Shown here: positions 42,358-51,624 of the stretch, one piece after another
Layout of the letters: every line of letters begins with the position of its first letter
Position numbering within the stretch: the stretch's first letter is position 1
NCBI GenBank assembly: GCA_036495525.1
Contig: DASXMR010000139.1
Location: 1 to 64,000 of the forward strand
DNA from: DASXMR01 sp036495525
Lineage (GTDB): Bacteria; Actinomycetota; Actinomycetes; Streptosporangiales; Streptosporangiaceae
Direction of reading: 5' to 3'
DNA length: 64,000 bases
Program-made: the position numbers and the translations under genes
The notes under the pieces: generated by a model
Told to the model about the DNA's origin: nothing
Databases searched by the model: none
What the model saw: the letters and a program-made list of their open reading frames with translations, nothing else

Positions 42358-43304
42358 CGGGTCACCTCGCCGGCCAGGCTCAGCGCTGCGGTCGCGAGCT
42401 CAGCCGAGGCCGCCAGGTCGGTCATGTACAGCGGCACGGCACGCACCGCGATCCCGGCGAGTTCCGGCGCGTCGACCGCGTCCTTGTCCTGCTCGTCGAC
42501 CAGCCAGCCGTCCAGCAGCCGCGGCCCGTAGTGCGCGGCGACGGCCGCGGCCGTGGTCGGCACGCCGATAGCGGCCAGGCAGGCGTCGGCCATGCCGCGC
42601 ACCGGCGCCCCGCCGATGATCGGCGAGACGCCGACTACCGGCTTGGCGCTGACCGCCGCGGCGATGCCGGGGACGGCCAGGATGACGCCGATGCTGACCA
42701 CCGGGTTGGATGGCGGCAGCAGGATCAGGTCAGCTTCCTCGATGGCCGCCAGCACGCCGGGAGCCGGGCGGGCGCGCTCGGCCCCGGCAGCGGTAATCCG
42801 GCGGGCTGGCACCTGCGCGCGCAGCGCCACCCACCATTCCTGGAAGTGCACCGTCCTGGTGCTGCCCGCCTCGTCGATCAGCACGTGCGTCTCGACCTTG
42901 TCATCGGTCATCGGCAGCAGCCGCACGCCTGGCTGCCATCGCTCGCACAGCCGCGCGGTCACCGCCGACAGCGGCTGGCCGGCGGCGAGCATCTCAGTAC
43001 GCACGATGTGCGTGGCCAGGTCCCGGTCGCCGAGGCCGAACCAGCCGGGACCGGCGCCGTAGGCCGTCAGCTCCTGCAGCACGGTGAAGCTCTCGCCGGC
43101 CCGTCCCCAGCCCTGCTGCTCACTGATCCCGCCGCCGAGCGTGTACATGACGGTGTCCAGGTCCGGGCTTATGTGCAGGCCGAACAGGGTGATGTCGTCG
43201 CCGGTATTGCCGATGACGGTGACCTCGGCGTCCGGCGCGGCGGCCAGCAGGCCACGCAGGAACCGGGCGCCGCCGACGCCGCCGGCCAGCACGGTGATGC
43301 GCAT
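42354..43304 (-). CDS. fbiA: 2-phospho-L-lactate / PEP transferase of F420 synthesis
   Basis: Joins FO to the phosphoenolpyruvyl- or lactyl-guanosine donor to make (dehydro-)F420-0. 316 residues from ATG 43304, where homology begins: ITVLAGGVGGARFLRGLL, then VIGNTGDDITLFGLHISPDL, DTVMYTLGGGI, and LLPPSNPVVSIGVILAVPGI. A longer frame runs upstream but has no family likeness. fbiA-fbiB form an operon divergent from the ArsR gene. The donor-making enzyme FbiD/CofC is not in the window. Confidence 0.95.
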   Translation of the reverse strand: MRITVLAGGVGGARFLRGLLAAAPDAEVTVIGNTGDDITLFGLHISPDLDTVMYTLGGGISEQQGWGRAGESFTVLQELTAYGAGPGWFGLGDRDLATHIVRTEMLAAGQPLSAVTARLCERWQPGVRLLPMTDDKVETHVLIDEAGSTRTVHFQEWWVALRAQVPARRITAAGAERARPAPGVLAAIEEADLILLPPSNPVVSIGVILAVPGIAAAVSAKPVVGVSPIIGGAPVRGMADACLAAIGVPTTAAAVAAHYGPRLLDGWLVDEQDKDAVDAPELAGIAVRAVPLYMTDLAASAELATAALSLAGEVTR

Positions 43305-43412
43305 GCTCGCCAGTCTTCCAGGCTCGACGCAGCCGGACCGACCCGCCGTCGCCGCCATCCGGGGGCACCGCGCTGCGCCGCGACACGGTCACCGGCTGGC
43401 CGCGGATCGCAG

Positions 43413-43448
43413 AGCATTCTTTGCAAAAATTACTTTGCAAAGAATGCT
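43413..43448 (+). promoter_or_regulatory. Perfect 15-bp operator palindrome before ArsR gene
   Basis: AGCATTCTTTGCAAA (43413-43427), 6-bp spacer, then TTTGCAAAGAATGCT (43434-43448): a perfect inverted repeat, very AT-rich for this genome. Each arm contains the self-complementary TTTGCAAA, so two 8-bp palindromes sit 14 bp apart. It ends 21 bp before the ArsR start. Likely the operator for autoregulation of arsR-MFS, and it might also affect fbiA. Confidence 0.75.
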
Positions 43449-43469
43449 TTGTGGTCTACCGTCAGAACC

Positions 43470-44117
43470 ATGACGGACGGCAAGAACTGGGCGTCGCGGC
43501 CTGATCCGGCCCGCGACCTGGTCCTCGACACGCGCACCATGCAGGCGCTCGCCCACCCGGTCCGGATGCAGATCCTTAGCCTGCTGCGCGACCAGGGGCC
43601 ATCGACGGCGACCAGGCTGGCCCAGCAGCTCGGGCTGAACTCGGGCGCGACCAGCTATCACCTGCGCAGCATGGCGGCGGCCGGCCTGATCACCGAGGAT
43701 GCGGGCCGTGGCAACGGCCGGGACCGCTGGTGGCAGGCAGCCCACCGGTCGACCTTCTACGACGAGGCCGACCTGCCGCCTGGCGAGCGCCAGATGAGCG
43801 CTGCCTACCTCAGCGCGGTCGCCGCGCTGTACGCGCAGCGGATGCAGCGTGCCGTCGACGAGTACCCGGCGATGCCCGATGAGTGGCGCGAGAGCTGCAC
43901 GCTGAGCGACTTCCGGCTGCGGCTGAGCCCGGCCGAGGGCAGGCAGCTGCTGCGGGACCTGGTCGAGGTGATCGGCAGGTACCGCAGCGAGGATGACGCC
44001 GCGGCGGCTGGCACGCAGGCGAGCCCATTCGTCCTGCAGCTGCAGGCCTTCCCGCGACCCGGCCTGGCACCCGCCGCCGGCGGCCCTCAGGCGGCCGGCC
44101 CGGACGAGGGCGCATAG
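43470..44117 (+). CDS. ArsR-type winged-helix regulator
   Basis: 215 residues from ATG 43470. A winged helix-turn-helix covers about residues 20-90: RTMQALAHPVRMQILSLLRD, TATRLAQQLGLNSGATSYHL, AAGLITEDAGRGNGRDRWW. The C-terminal 110 residues are a helical effector region without the cysteines of metal sensors, so a drug or metabolite is more likely the signal. It is coupled to the following MFS exporter (stop and GTG start share a base). Probably represses both through the palindrome at 43413-43448. Confidence 0.92.
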   Translation: MTDGKNWASRPDPARDLVLDTRTMQALAHPVRMQILSLLRDQGPSTATRLAQQLGLNSGATSYHLRSMAAAGLITEDAGRGNGRDRWWQAAHRSTFYDEADLPPGERQMSAAYLSAVAALYAQRMQRAVDEYPAMPDEWRESCTLSDFRLRLSPAEGRQLLRDLVEVIGRYRSEDDAAAAGTQASPFVLQLQAFPRPGLAPAAGGPQAAGPDEGA

Positions 44118-45505
44118 TGACCACACCGGGTGATCACCGCTCGCGGCGCGCACTGGCTGGCCTGCTCACCGTGCTCGCGGTGTCGCAGACCGGCACCCGC
44201 CTGTCGGCCATCGCGGTGCCATGGTTCGTGCTGACCACAACCGGCAGCCCGGTCCTGACCGGGCTGGTCGGATTCTGCGAGATCGCGCCGTACGTACTGC
44301 TCAAGTTCCTGAGCGGCCCGGTCCTTGACCGGGCAGGACCGCGGCGGGTCAGCATCGGCACGGACTGGCTCAGCGCCGCTGCCACCGCCGCGATCCCGGT
44401 CCTGCAGCTGACCGGCTGGCTGCGGCTCTGGCTGCTGCTTGCGCTGGTCGTCCTCATCGGCGCGGCCCGCGGGCCGGGCGACACCGCCAAGGACGTGATG
44501 ATCCCGGACGTGGCCAGGGACGCGCAGGTGCCGATCGAGCGGGCCACTGGCCTGACCGGAACCGTTGAGCGGCTGTCAGCCATCCTCGGGCCCGCCGCAG
44601 CGGGCGCCACGATCGCGCTGCTCGGTCCCCTGAACGCAGTGGCGCTGGACGCCGCGTCCTTCGCCGTCGGCGCGCTGCTGATCGGCTGGGCGATGCCGCG
44701 GCGACGTCCGGCGGCAGCGCAGCGGGACGACGACCGGTACCTGCAGCGGATGCGAGAGGGACTCGGCTTCCTGCGCCGCAGCCCGCTGCTGCGGATCATC
44801 ATCGCGATGACGGCCGCGACGAACTTCCTCGACGCTGGCATGTTCGGGGTGCTGATGCCGGTGTGGGCGCGCGATTCGGGTCACGGGCCGGCCGCGATCG
44901 GGGCTGCGGCGGCCACTCTCGGCCTGGCAGCAACCGCCGCCAGCCTGGGTGCGGCGGCCCTGGCGCACCGGCTGCCACGCCGGCCGGCCTACCTGATCGG
45001 GTACGCCGTCGGCGGGGCGCCGCGGTTCCTTGTGCTGCTGACCGGCGCGCCGCTGTGGATGGTCCTGGTCGTCTACGCCGTCAGCGGCCTCGGCCTGGGA
45101 TTCATCAACCCGATTCTCGGCGCGGTGACCTTTGAGCTGATCCCGCGGCCGCTGCTCGGCCGGGTCGTCGCGCTGGCCGACTCGGCGACCTGGGCCGGCA
45201 TCCCGGTGGGCGGCCTGGCCGCCGGGCTGTTCATCGCGGCGGGCGGGCTGGCGCCGGTCCTGGCCGGCTTTGGCGTCGCCTACCTGCTCGTCACCTCTCT
45301 GGCCGGGCTGCGCCCTGAATGGGCAGACATGGACCGCCGCAGGCGGAGCCAGAAGGGTGCCGGCGCGCAAGCGCCGGACATTCATCCGGGTGACCGTCAG
45401 GCAGCGGCAACGGGCGAGGCCGGCCAGGCCCAGGCTGCCGGACCGCCGCGGACAGCGCTTGCCAGGCCGCGGCGCGAGCCGGTGCCCGGCCGGCCGGAAG
45501 GGTGA
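44117..45505 (+). CDS. MFS transporter, putative drug exporter
   Basis: 462 residues with about 12 hydrophobic segments. GTG overlaps the ArsR stop. Typical MFS loops: DRAGPRRVSIGTDWLSAAAT, GDTAKDVMIPDVARDAQVPI (loop between halves in the enterobactin-exporter-like group), RMREGLGFLRRSPLLRIIIA and LGFINPILGAVTFELIPRPL. The cytoplasmic tail of about 60 residues is disordered. Control by the upstream ArsR protein suggests inducible export of a small toxic molecule. The substrate cannot be predicted. Confidence 0.9.
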   Translation: MTTPGDHRSRRALAGLLTVLAVSQTGTRLSAIAVPWFVLTTTGSPVLTGLVGFCEIAPYVLLKFLSGPVLDRAGPRRVSIGTDWLSAAATAAIPVLQLTGWLRLWLLLALVVLIGAARGPGDTAKDVMIPDVARDAQVPIERATGLTGTVERLSAILGPAAAGATIALLGPLNAVALDAASFAVGALLIGWAMPRRRPAAAQRDDDRYLQRMREGLGFLRRSPLLRIIIAMTAATNFLDAGMFGVLMPVWARDSGHGPAAIGAAAATLGLAATAASLGAAALAHRLPRRPAYLIGYAVGGAPRFLVLLTGAPLWMVLVVYAVSGLGLGFINPILGAVTFELIPRPLLGRVVALADSATWAGIPVGGLAAGLFIAAGGLAPVLAGFGVAYLLVTSLAGLRPEWADMDRRRRSQKGAGAQAPDIHPGDRQAAATGEAGQAQAAGPPRTALARPRREPVPGRPEG

Positions 45506-45578
45506 GCCCCGGCCAGATTTCGCAGCAGACTTTCCCGGTCATCACGGGCAACGAGGCTGCCATTATCACGTACTTCAC

Positions 45579-45608
45579 TTGACGCGGCGCAAGACACGCG
45601 GGTGTAAT
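45579..45608 (+). promoter_or_regulatory. Candidate whiB2 promoter
   Basis: -35 TTGACG (45579-45584), 18-bp spacer, -10 TGTAAT (45603-45608): close to the primary-sigma consensus. Immediately after it is an inverted repeat ACGTG-TAATT-CACGT (45614-45628) that could be an operator. The leader to the GTG start would be about 70 nt. Confidence 0.55.
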
Positions 45609-45685
45609 TTCATACGTGTAATTCACGTGCCGGCCAGGGGGCGGGCACGGCCGACGGGGTTTGCGTGAATGGCTGGAGGTGTGCT

Positions 45686-45985
45686 GTGACAGACGTCATC
45701 GTCTCGCTGCTCCATGAGGGCTCGCCGCTCCATGAGGGCTTGGGCATAGCCGCGGACGATGCCGGGGAGCTGAGCTGGCAGGACCGGGCGCTGTGCGCGC
45801 AGACCGACCCGGAGGCGTTCTTCCCGGAGAAGGGCGGCTCCACCAGGGAAGCCAAGCGGGTCTGCCGTACCTGTGAGGTCCGGGCCGAGTGCCTGGAGTA
45901 CGCGCTGGAGCACGACGAGCGGTTCGGCATCTGGGGCGGGCTGTCCGAGCGGGAGCGCCGCCGGCTGAAGCGCGAGGCTGTCTAG
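45686..45985 (+). CDS. whiB2: WhiB2/WhmD-like iron-sulfur regulator
   Basis: 99 residues from GTG 45686, with TGGAGGT ahead. Four cluster cysteines: ALCAQTD, then VCRTCEVRAEC (CxxCxxxxxC), followed by FGIWGGLSERERRRLKR. There is no AT-hook. Among WhiB proteins this pattern and the place next to fbiA/fbiB match the mycobacterial whiB2 (whmD) locus, where it governs septation and division genes. The N-terminus has a small direct duplication (LLHEGSPLHEG). It is followed by a good terminator, so it is monocistronic. Confidence 0.87.
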   Translation: MTDVIVSLLHEGSPLHEGLGIAADDAGELSWQDRALCAQTDPEAFFPEKGGSTREAKRVCRTCEVRAECLEYALEHDERFGIWGGLSERERRRLKREAV

Positions 45986-45995
45986 CGGCTCACCT

Positions 45996-46019
45996 GGCCG
46001 TGCGGCACTGCGCACGGCC
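45996..46019 (+). terminator. Terminator after whiB2
   Basis: 9-bp perfect stem GGCCGTGCG / CGCACGGCC with a 6-nt loop, 10 bp after the stop. Confidence 0.7.
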
Positions 46020-46167
46020 TGGCCGGCTGGTGTCCGGGCTGCGGTGAAGCGTCTGGTCTGGCCGCCTGAGTCCGCTCCGTTCGCGTATTGTTCACGAGTA
46101 CCCCTGCACTGCGGGCTTGTCCTTTTGCCGCCCGCAGCAACCCCCTGAGCAGCGAGCGGACCGCCTT

Positions 46168-49100
46168 GTGTCGCCAAGCGATTCCTATCCGCAGCATGTC
46201 GTCACGGCCGTCATCGTGGCGCACGACGGTGCTGCCTGGCTGCCGGGACTGATCGACTCGCTGCTTGACCAGACCAGGCCGGTGCAGCGGCTGGTGGCCG
46301 TCGACGTGGGCAGCAGGGATCGCAGCGGGGCCGTGCTCGCCAGCAGGCTCGGCCAGGCGGTCGTATTCGGGATGGACCGGCGAACCGGCTACGGGCGGGC
46401 GGTCAGCAGGGCGCTGCAGCACAAGGCGGCGAACGTCAGCGTCCCCGGCATGGCGACGCTTCCGCCCGGCGAGCGCACCGAGTGGATCTGGCTGCTGCAC
46501 GACGACTGCGAGCCGGCCAGGGACGCGCTTGACCAGCTGCTCCGCGGCGCGGCCGAGACCAGGTCGGCCGCCGTCATCGGGCCCAAGCTCAAGGACTGGT
46601 CCGACCGCGATGTCATCGTCGAGGCTGGCGTGACCATCGACACGGTCGGCCGCCGGATCACCGGCATCGAGCCGCGCGAGGTCGATCAGGGCCAGCATGA
46701 CGGCGATCGTGACTGCGTGGCGGTGAGCAGCGCCGGCATGCTAGTCCGGCGCGATGTGTGGGAGCAGGTCGGCGGCTTCGACCAGGACATGGGCCTGTTC
46801 ATGGAGGACGTCGACTTCTGCTGGCGTGCACACGCGGCCGGATACCGGGTTCGGGTGATCACCGACGCGGTGGTCTATCATGCCCAGGCCTCGGCGCGGA
46901 ATCGGCGGCCGGTATCGGTAGGCCGCCGGCCCCGGCTGCTCGAGCGCCGCAACGCCCTCATCGCGCTGCTGGGAAACCTGCCCGCGCTTCCGCTGCTGCG
47001 CGCGCTGGCCGGCAACCTGGGCGTGTCGGGCCTGCGTACCCTCTTCTTCCTGCTCGCCAAGCGCCCGGCGGCCGCGCTCGACGAGACCGCCGCGATGGCG
47101 TCGGTGCTCTGTCACCCGCTGCGGCTGCTGCGCATCCGCCGTCGCCGGGCGGGCGGCCGCCGCCCCGCCTACGGACGGCTGCGCGCCGACCTCCCGCCCG
47201 GACGGTCGCTGCGCCGGATAGCCGAGTTCGCCGCGGCCGCGATGTCGCGCTCTGCGCAGCTCGACACGGCCGGCTCGCACCATGCCAGCGACGACCCCAA
47301 CGAAGACGACTCCCTGCTCACCGACACCGGGCTGGCCCAGCGGATCCTGACCAGCCCAGCTGTGCTGCTGTTCGCCGCGCTGACGGTGGTCGCGCTGGTG
47401 GCCGAGCGGTCGCTGCTCGGCGGCGGGCCGCTGGCCGGCGGCGGGCTGGTGCCGGCCTGGGGCGGAGCTTCCGGCCTGTGGGGTGAGTACCTGCAGGGCT
47501 TCCACCCGGCCGGAATCGGGTCGAGCACCACGGCGCCGCCGTACCTCGCGGTCGTCGCGCTGCTCGGCACCGTGCTCGGCGGCAAGCCCTGGCTCGCCGT
47601 CGAGGTCATCCTGCTCGGCTGCGTGCCGCTGGCCGGCCTCGGCGCGTTCCTTGCGGTGCGGAGGCTCACCCGGATGGTGCTGGTGCGGGTCTGGGCCGCG
47701 GCGACATATGCGCTGCTTCCCGTAGCCACCGGCGCCATCGCGACCGGGCGGATAGGCAGCGTGGTGTTCTTCATGCTGCTGCCGCTGATCGCGCTGACGG
47801 CCGGGCGGATGTTCACCCAGCCCCACCGCCGGGCTCGCCGGGCGGCGTGGGCGACCGGGCTGTCGCTGGCGGTGGCCGCCGCCTTCGTACCGCTGCTGTG
47901 GGCGGCAGCGCTGGCGGCCGCCGTCGTCATCGGGGCCGCCGTCCGCGGCTCGCGTCGCGGCATGATGGTCAACCTGGGCATCGTCGTGCTGGTACCGCCG
48001 GTGCTGCTAGTTCCGTGGACCTTCCAGCTCGCCAGCCATCCTTCCGCAATCCTGCTGGAGGCAGGCCTGCCGCAGCCGGGCGTCGCCAGCCTGCCGGCCA
48101 GGTCGCTGCTGCTGCTCAGCCCCGGCGGGCCTGGCCTGCCGCCCGCCTGGATGACGGCAGGGCTCGGCTTCGCCGCCCTGGCCGCGCTGCTGGCCAGGCG
48201 CCGTCGCCGCGCGATCATGGCTGGCTGGGCCGTCGCGCTGGCCGGTCTCGTGCTCGCGCTGGCGCTCAGCCGGGCGGTGGTGCGGACCCCGAGCGCGGCG
48301 GGCGGCATTCACCCGTGGACCGGGCCGCTGCTCGCGGTGGCCGCGGCCGGCCTGCTGCTCGCCGCGTGCGCTGGCGGCGACGCGCTGGCCGCCCTCGCTG
48401 CCCGGCAGGCGAGGGGGCCGCGCCGCCAGGCCGCCGCCGATCGCCGCCCGGCCGCTGCGCCGCGCCGGGTGCTGGCCGCTTGCGTGGCCCTGGTGGCGTG
48501 CTCGGCGCCAGCCGTGGCGGCCGCGTCCTGGCTGAGCGGCGGCGTCAGCGGGCCAGTCACGCACGCGCGCGGCCAGACGGTGCCCGAGGTTGTCGCGGCT
48601 ACCTCCGGCTCCGGGCTGCAGCCGCGGACGCTGGTGCTGGCGCAGTCGGCCGGGCACGTGTCCTATTCGCTGCTGCGCGGCCGCAGCCTCTCGCTCGCTG
48701 ATCCAGACCTCAGCCCGCCGCCTGCCGCCGAGCGCGCGCTCAGCACCGCGGTCGCCACACTCGTCGCGCCGGGCGGCGGCGACGCGGCCAGCCAGAGCCA
48801 GACGCTGGCCCAGTTCGGCATCGGCTTCGTGCTCATGCGCACCCCGGTCAGCCAGAGCCTGGCTGGCACCCTCGATGGCGTGGCCGGCCTGCGCCAGGTC
48901 GCGATCACCCCGACATTCGAGCTGTGGCGCCTTGACTCACTGCCCGCCAGGGTCCGGGTGGCCGAGCCGGGCGGTGCCGTCGTCGCGATCCCGTCCAGCC
49001 CGGTGAGCGTCGCTGGCGCCAAGGCGCCGTCAGCTGGCGGCATCCTGGAGCTGGCCGAGCCAGCCGGTGCCTGGCACGCGACGCTCAACGGCAGGCCGCT

Positions 49101-50112
49101 GACCGCCGTCCCGTCGCCGGCTGGCAGCTGGGCGCAGGCCTTCCGGCTGCCAAGCGGCGGCGGCACGCTGGACATCAGCCGCAGCGACCTCGGCCACAGC
49201 CTGGCGCTGCTCTTTGAGCTGCTCGCCGCCCTGGTGGTCGCGGCGCTGGCGCTGCCTGGCGTCGGCACCGGCGCGGACGAGGCGACCGCCACATCTCCGC
49301 GCGCCAGGACCGGTGCAGCGCACGGCCGGGCGGCGGCGCCAGCCGGCCGGGGCGTCCCGGCCCGGCCGCCGCTGACCGCGGCCGGCGGGGCCGCGACGAC
49401 CGGCGGCGAGCAGGCAAGCCCGCCGGCCGGGCAGGGCCGGCGGCCAGCCGGCCGCAAGGGGGTCAGGCGCGGCCGCCGCGGGCTGCCGCAGCGTGCGCCT
49501 GGGGCCGCCGCCGCGGCCGGCCCTGGCGCGGCAGCCACCGGCCAGCAGGCCGCCTGGCCGGACGGGCGGCAGGGCAGGCGCAGGATCATAGCTGACCCGC
49601 CGGGCCAGCCCGGCTATGACACCGGCCCCGTTGCCGGGCAGAGCGGCGGCCGGCGCGGCGCCGGGCAGCAGCGCGGCCCAGCCAGGCGGTCCGGCGCGCC
49701 GCGCTACCGAGGCGAACCGCCGGCCGGCGATCAGCGCGACCGGTACAGCGCGTATCGGGCGGACGAGCGCTACCCAGCCGAGCGGCCGGCCAGGTACGCG
49801 GCGTCGCCTGGCTGGCCGCAGGACCGCCCTGCGCCTGGTCCCGGTCACGGCGGCGACTTGCCTGCGGCCGAATCAGCCCGGCGGCGGTCGGCCGCTAGCG
49901 GCTGGCCAGCGGCTGCATCGCCGACGGGCCGCGACTGGCCGGAGGATGACTCAGGCGGAGGGCCTTATACCGACCAGGGCTGGGTGCTCGAAGACGGGCT
50001 AGAGCCGCTGCCGCCAGCTGGCGCCGACCACGCGGGGCAGCGCGACGGCCGCAGCTACCGGCCTGACCGCCGGCCGGAACCCGGCCGCCGGGGCGAGGGA
50101 GACGGCTGGTGA
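46168..50112 (+). CDS. Very large GT2 glycosyltransferase-membrane protein
   Basis: About 1,314 residues. Residues 1-240 are a GT-A glycosyltransferase family 2 domain (VVTAVIVAHDGAAWLPGLID, WIWLLHDDCEPARDALDQLL, GFDQDMGLFMEDVDFCWRAH with the ED base). There follow about ten transmembrane segments to residue 760, a periplasmic stretch of about 270, one more segment (LALLFELLAALVVAALALPG) and a 250-residue Arg/Gly/Pro/Ala-rich cytoplasmic tail. GTG 46168 is chosen because homology begins soon after. It overlaps the DUF5719 gene by 4 bp. Probably adds sugars to a surface polymer; donor unknown. Confidence 0.88.
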   Translation: MSPSDSYPQHVVTAVIVAHDGAAWLPGLIDSLLDQTRPVQRLVAVDVGSRDRSGAVLASRLGQAVVFGMDRRTGYGRAVSRALQHKAANVSVPGMATLPPGERTEWIWLLHDDCEPARDALDQLLRGAAETRSAAVIGPKLKDWSDRDVIVEAGVTIDTVGRRITGIEPREVDQGQHDGDRDCVAVSSAGMLVRRDVWEQVGGFDQDMGLFMEDVDFCWRAHAAGYRVRVITDAVVYHAQASARNRRPVSVGRRPRLLERRNALIALLGNLPALPLLRALAGNLGVSGLRTLFFLLAKRPAAALDETAAMASVLCHPLRLLRIRRRRAGGRRPAYGRLRADLPPGRSLRRIAEFAAAAMSRSAQLDTAGSHHASDDPNEDDSLLTDTGLAQRILTSPAVLLFAALTVVALVAERSLLGGGPLAGGGLVPAWGGASGLWGEYLQGFHPAGIGSSTTAPPYLAVVALLGTVLGGKPWLAVEVILLGCVPLAGLGAFLAVRRLTRMVLVRVWAAATYALLPVATGAIATGRIGSVVFFMLLPLIALTAGRMFTQPHRRARRAAWATGLSLAVAAAFVPLLWAAALAAAVVIGAAVRGSRRGMMVNLGIVVLVPPVLLVPWTFQLASHPSAILLEAGLPQPGVASLPARSLLLLSPGGPGLPPAWMTAGLGFAALAALLARRRRRAIMAGWAVALAGLVLALALSRAVVRTPSAAGGIHPWTGPLLAVAAAGLLLAACAGGDALAALAARQARGPRRQAAADRRPAAAPRRVLAACVALVACSAPAVAAASWLSGGVSGPVTHARGQTVPEVVAATSGSGLQPRTLVLAQSAGHVSYSLLRGRSLSLADPDLSPPPAAERALSTAVATLVAPGGGDAASQSQTLAQFGIGFVLMRTPVSQSLAGTLDGVAGLRQVAITPTFELWRLDSLPARVRVAEPGGAVVAIPSSPVSVAGAKAPSAGGILELAEPAGAWHATLNGRPLTAVPSPAGSWAQAFRLPSGGGTLDISRSDLGHSLALLFELLAALVVAALALPGVGTGADEATATSPRARTGAAHGRAAAPAGRGVPARPPLTAAGGAATTGGEQASPPAGQGRRPAGRKGVRRGRRGLPQRAPGAAAAAGPGAAATGQQAAWPDGRQGRRRIIADPPGQPGYDTGPVAGQSGGRRGAGQQRGPARRSGAPRYRGEPPAGDQRDRYSAYRADERYPAERPARYAASPGWPQDRPAPGPGHGGDLPAAESARRRSAASGWPAAASPTGRDWPEDDSGGGPYTDQGWVLEDGLEPLPPAGADHAGQRDGRSYRPDRRPEPGRRGEGDGW

Positions 50113-51620
50113 GGCGCCTGCTGGCCAGCAGGCTGGTACAGACCGGCCTGGTCGCCGTGCTGCTCGCCGTGCTCTTCCTCGCGGCCGGCCAGTCCGGTCA
50201 CTCGGTGGCCTTCGGCTCGGACACGCAGCCGCGGCCGCCGGCCAATGCGACCGTGACCGCCGCGCTCCGTGCCTGCGCTGACCCCGGCTCGGGCGGGCCG
50301 GGGGCCGGCGGCCTGGCGATCGCGACCGCCCCGGCTGGCAACGGCGCAGGCCGGGCCGAGGTGAGCCGGCTGTCAGCAGCCGGCTCAGCGGCGCCGGGCG
50401 CCCAGCTGCGCACGCTCAGCCAGCCGGGTCAGCAGACGATCATGAAGGTCTCCCGTGGCCCGGCGCCGCCCGGCAAGTCCGCGCACGCCAGCAAGTCGGG
50501 AATCGTGACCGGGCCAGGCCGCGGCGGCGTCATGGTGCAGGCCACTGGTGCGATGGCTCAGGGCATGGAAGTCGAGCAGGCAAGCGCTGACGGGCTGGTC
50601 ACCGCGCGGTGCGGGGCGCCGGGAACCGATTTCTGGTTCGTCGGGCCCGGCGGGCGCTCGCTGGCCAGCCTGCAGGTCTTCCTCATGAATACCGACAGCC
50701 AGCCCGCCAGCGCCCAGGTCGACGTGCTCACCCAGGGTGCTACCCCGCTTGGCTCGGACGCCGGCATCAGCGTCCCGGCACACGGCATCGTGGTCCAGTC
50801 GTTCACCAAAGCGGCGCGCGGGGCGAGGGTAGTGGGACTGCACGTGCACGCCAGCTCAGGCCGGCTGGTCGCCGCGGTCCGCGAGTCCGACAAGGCAGGC
50901 AAGCCAGGCGGCTGGCTGCCGCCGTCGGCCCCGCCGGCCACCCGCCAGGTGCTGCCCGGCCTGCCCAAGGCCGCCGGCACCCGAGAGCTCTACCTGGCCG
51001 TGCCCGGCGAGGCCGACGCCAAGGTGAAGCTCACGGCCATTACCGGCAAGGGCTCCTATCAGCCGACCGGCGGCAGCGGCATCAACCTGCCGGGCGGGGA
51101 GGCTATCGGCATCAGGCTGCCCTCCATGTCGGGCGTGCCGGCCGCGCTGCAGATCTCGGCTAACGTGCCGGTTGCCGCCGCGGTCCTGGCTTCCGGCGGT
51201 GCCGCCGGGGCGCCGGGGGCATTCACTGCCGCGTCCGGCCCGGTGCAGCAGCAAGGGGTGATCGCCGACACGCTGGCCGGCGGCTCCGCCTCGACCTCGC
51301 TCGTGCTGTCGGCGCCTGGCCCGGCGGCATCGGTGCACGTCGTCTTCATCGCCGGCCGGTCAGGGGCCGGACAGGCCGGGCAGGTCGTCCGCGTGCCGGC
51401 CGGCCGCAGTGTGCTGCTGCCGGTCCGGCTGCCCAGGGGCATGCCGCGCCGGTCGCCGGTCGCGATCCTGCTCACGCCAGCCGCCGGGTCCGGCCCCGTC
51501 TACGCCGCGCGGATCCTCAGCAGCGGCGGGATCGTGGAGTCAATCCTGCCGGTGCCGAGCGCGCCCACCTCGATATCGCTGCCGCTGGCGCAGAACTCGC
51601 TGGCGACCGTGCTGCCCTGA
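50109..51620 (+). CDS. DUF5719-family secreted/anchored protein
   Basis: 503 residues. An N-terminal anchor or uncleaved signal (LVQTGLVAVLLAVLFLAAGQ) puts the rest outside the cell. The body is beta-rich: TDFWFVGPGGRSLASLQVFL, VVQSFTKAARGARVVGLHVH, LYLAVPGEADAKVKLTAITG and ISLPLAQNSLATVLP at the end. Function is not known. The 4-bp overlap with the GT2 gene, a pairing I recall from other actinobacteria, suggests a partner of that membrane glycosyltransferase. Confidence 0.82.
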   Translation: MRRLLASRLVQTGLVAVLLAVLFLAAGQSGHSVAFGSDTQPRPPANATVTAALRACADPGSGGPGAGGLAIATAPAGNGAGRAEVSRLSAAGSAAPGAQLRTLSQPGQQTIMKVSRGPAPPGKSAHASKSGIVTGPGRGGVMVQATGAMAQGMEVEQASADGLVTARCGAPGTDFWFVGPGGRSLASLQVFLMNTDSQPASAQVDVLTQGATPLGSDAGISVPAHGIVVQSFTKAARGARVVGLHVHASSGRLVAAVRESDKAGKPGGWLPPSAPPATRQVLPGLPKAAGTRELYLAVPGEADAKVKLTAITGKGSYQPTGGSGINLPGGEAIGIRLPSMSGVPAALQISANVPVAAAVLASGGAAGAPGAFTAASGPVQQQGVIADTLAGGSASTSLVLSAPGPAASVHVVFIAGRSGAGQAGQVVRVPAGRSVLLPVRLPRGMPRRSPVAILLTPAAGSGPVYAARILSSGGIVESILPVPSAPTSISLPLAQNSLATVLP

Positions 51621-51624
51621 CCAG

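Noticed and set aside
43305..43358. Longer fbiA start at 43358
   Set aside because: The added 18 residues have no family likeness, and the FbiA start motif ITVLAGGVGG follows directly on ATG 43304.
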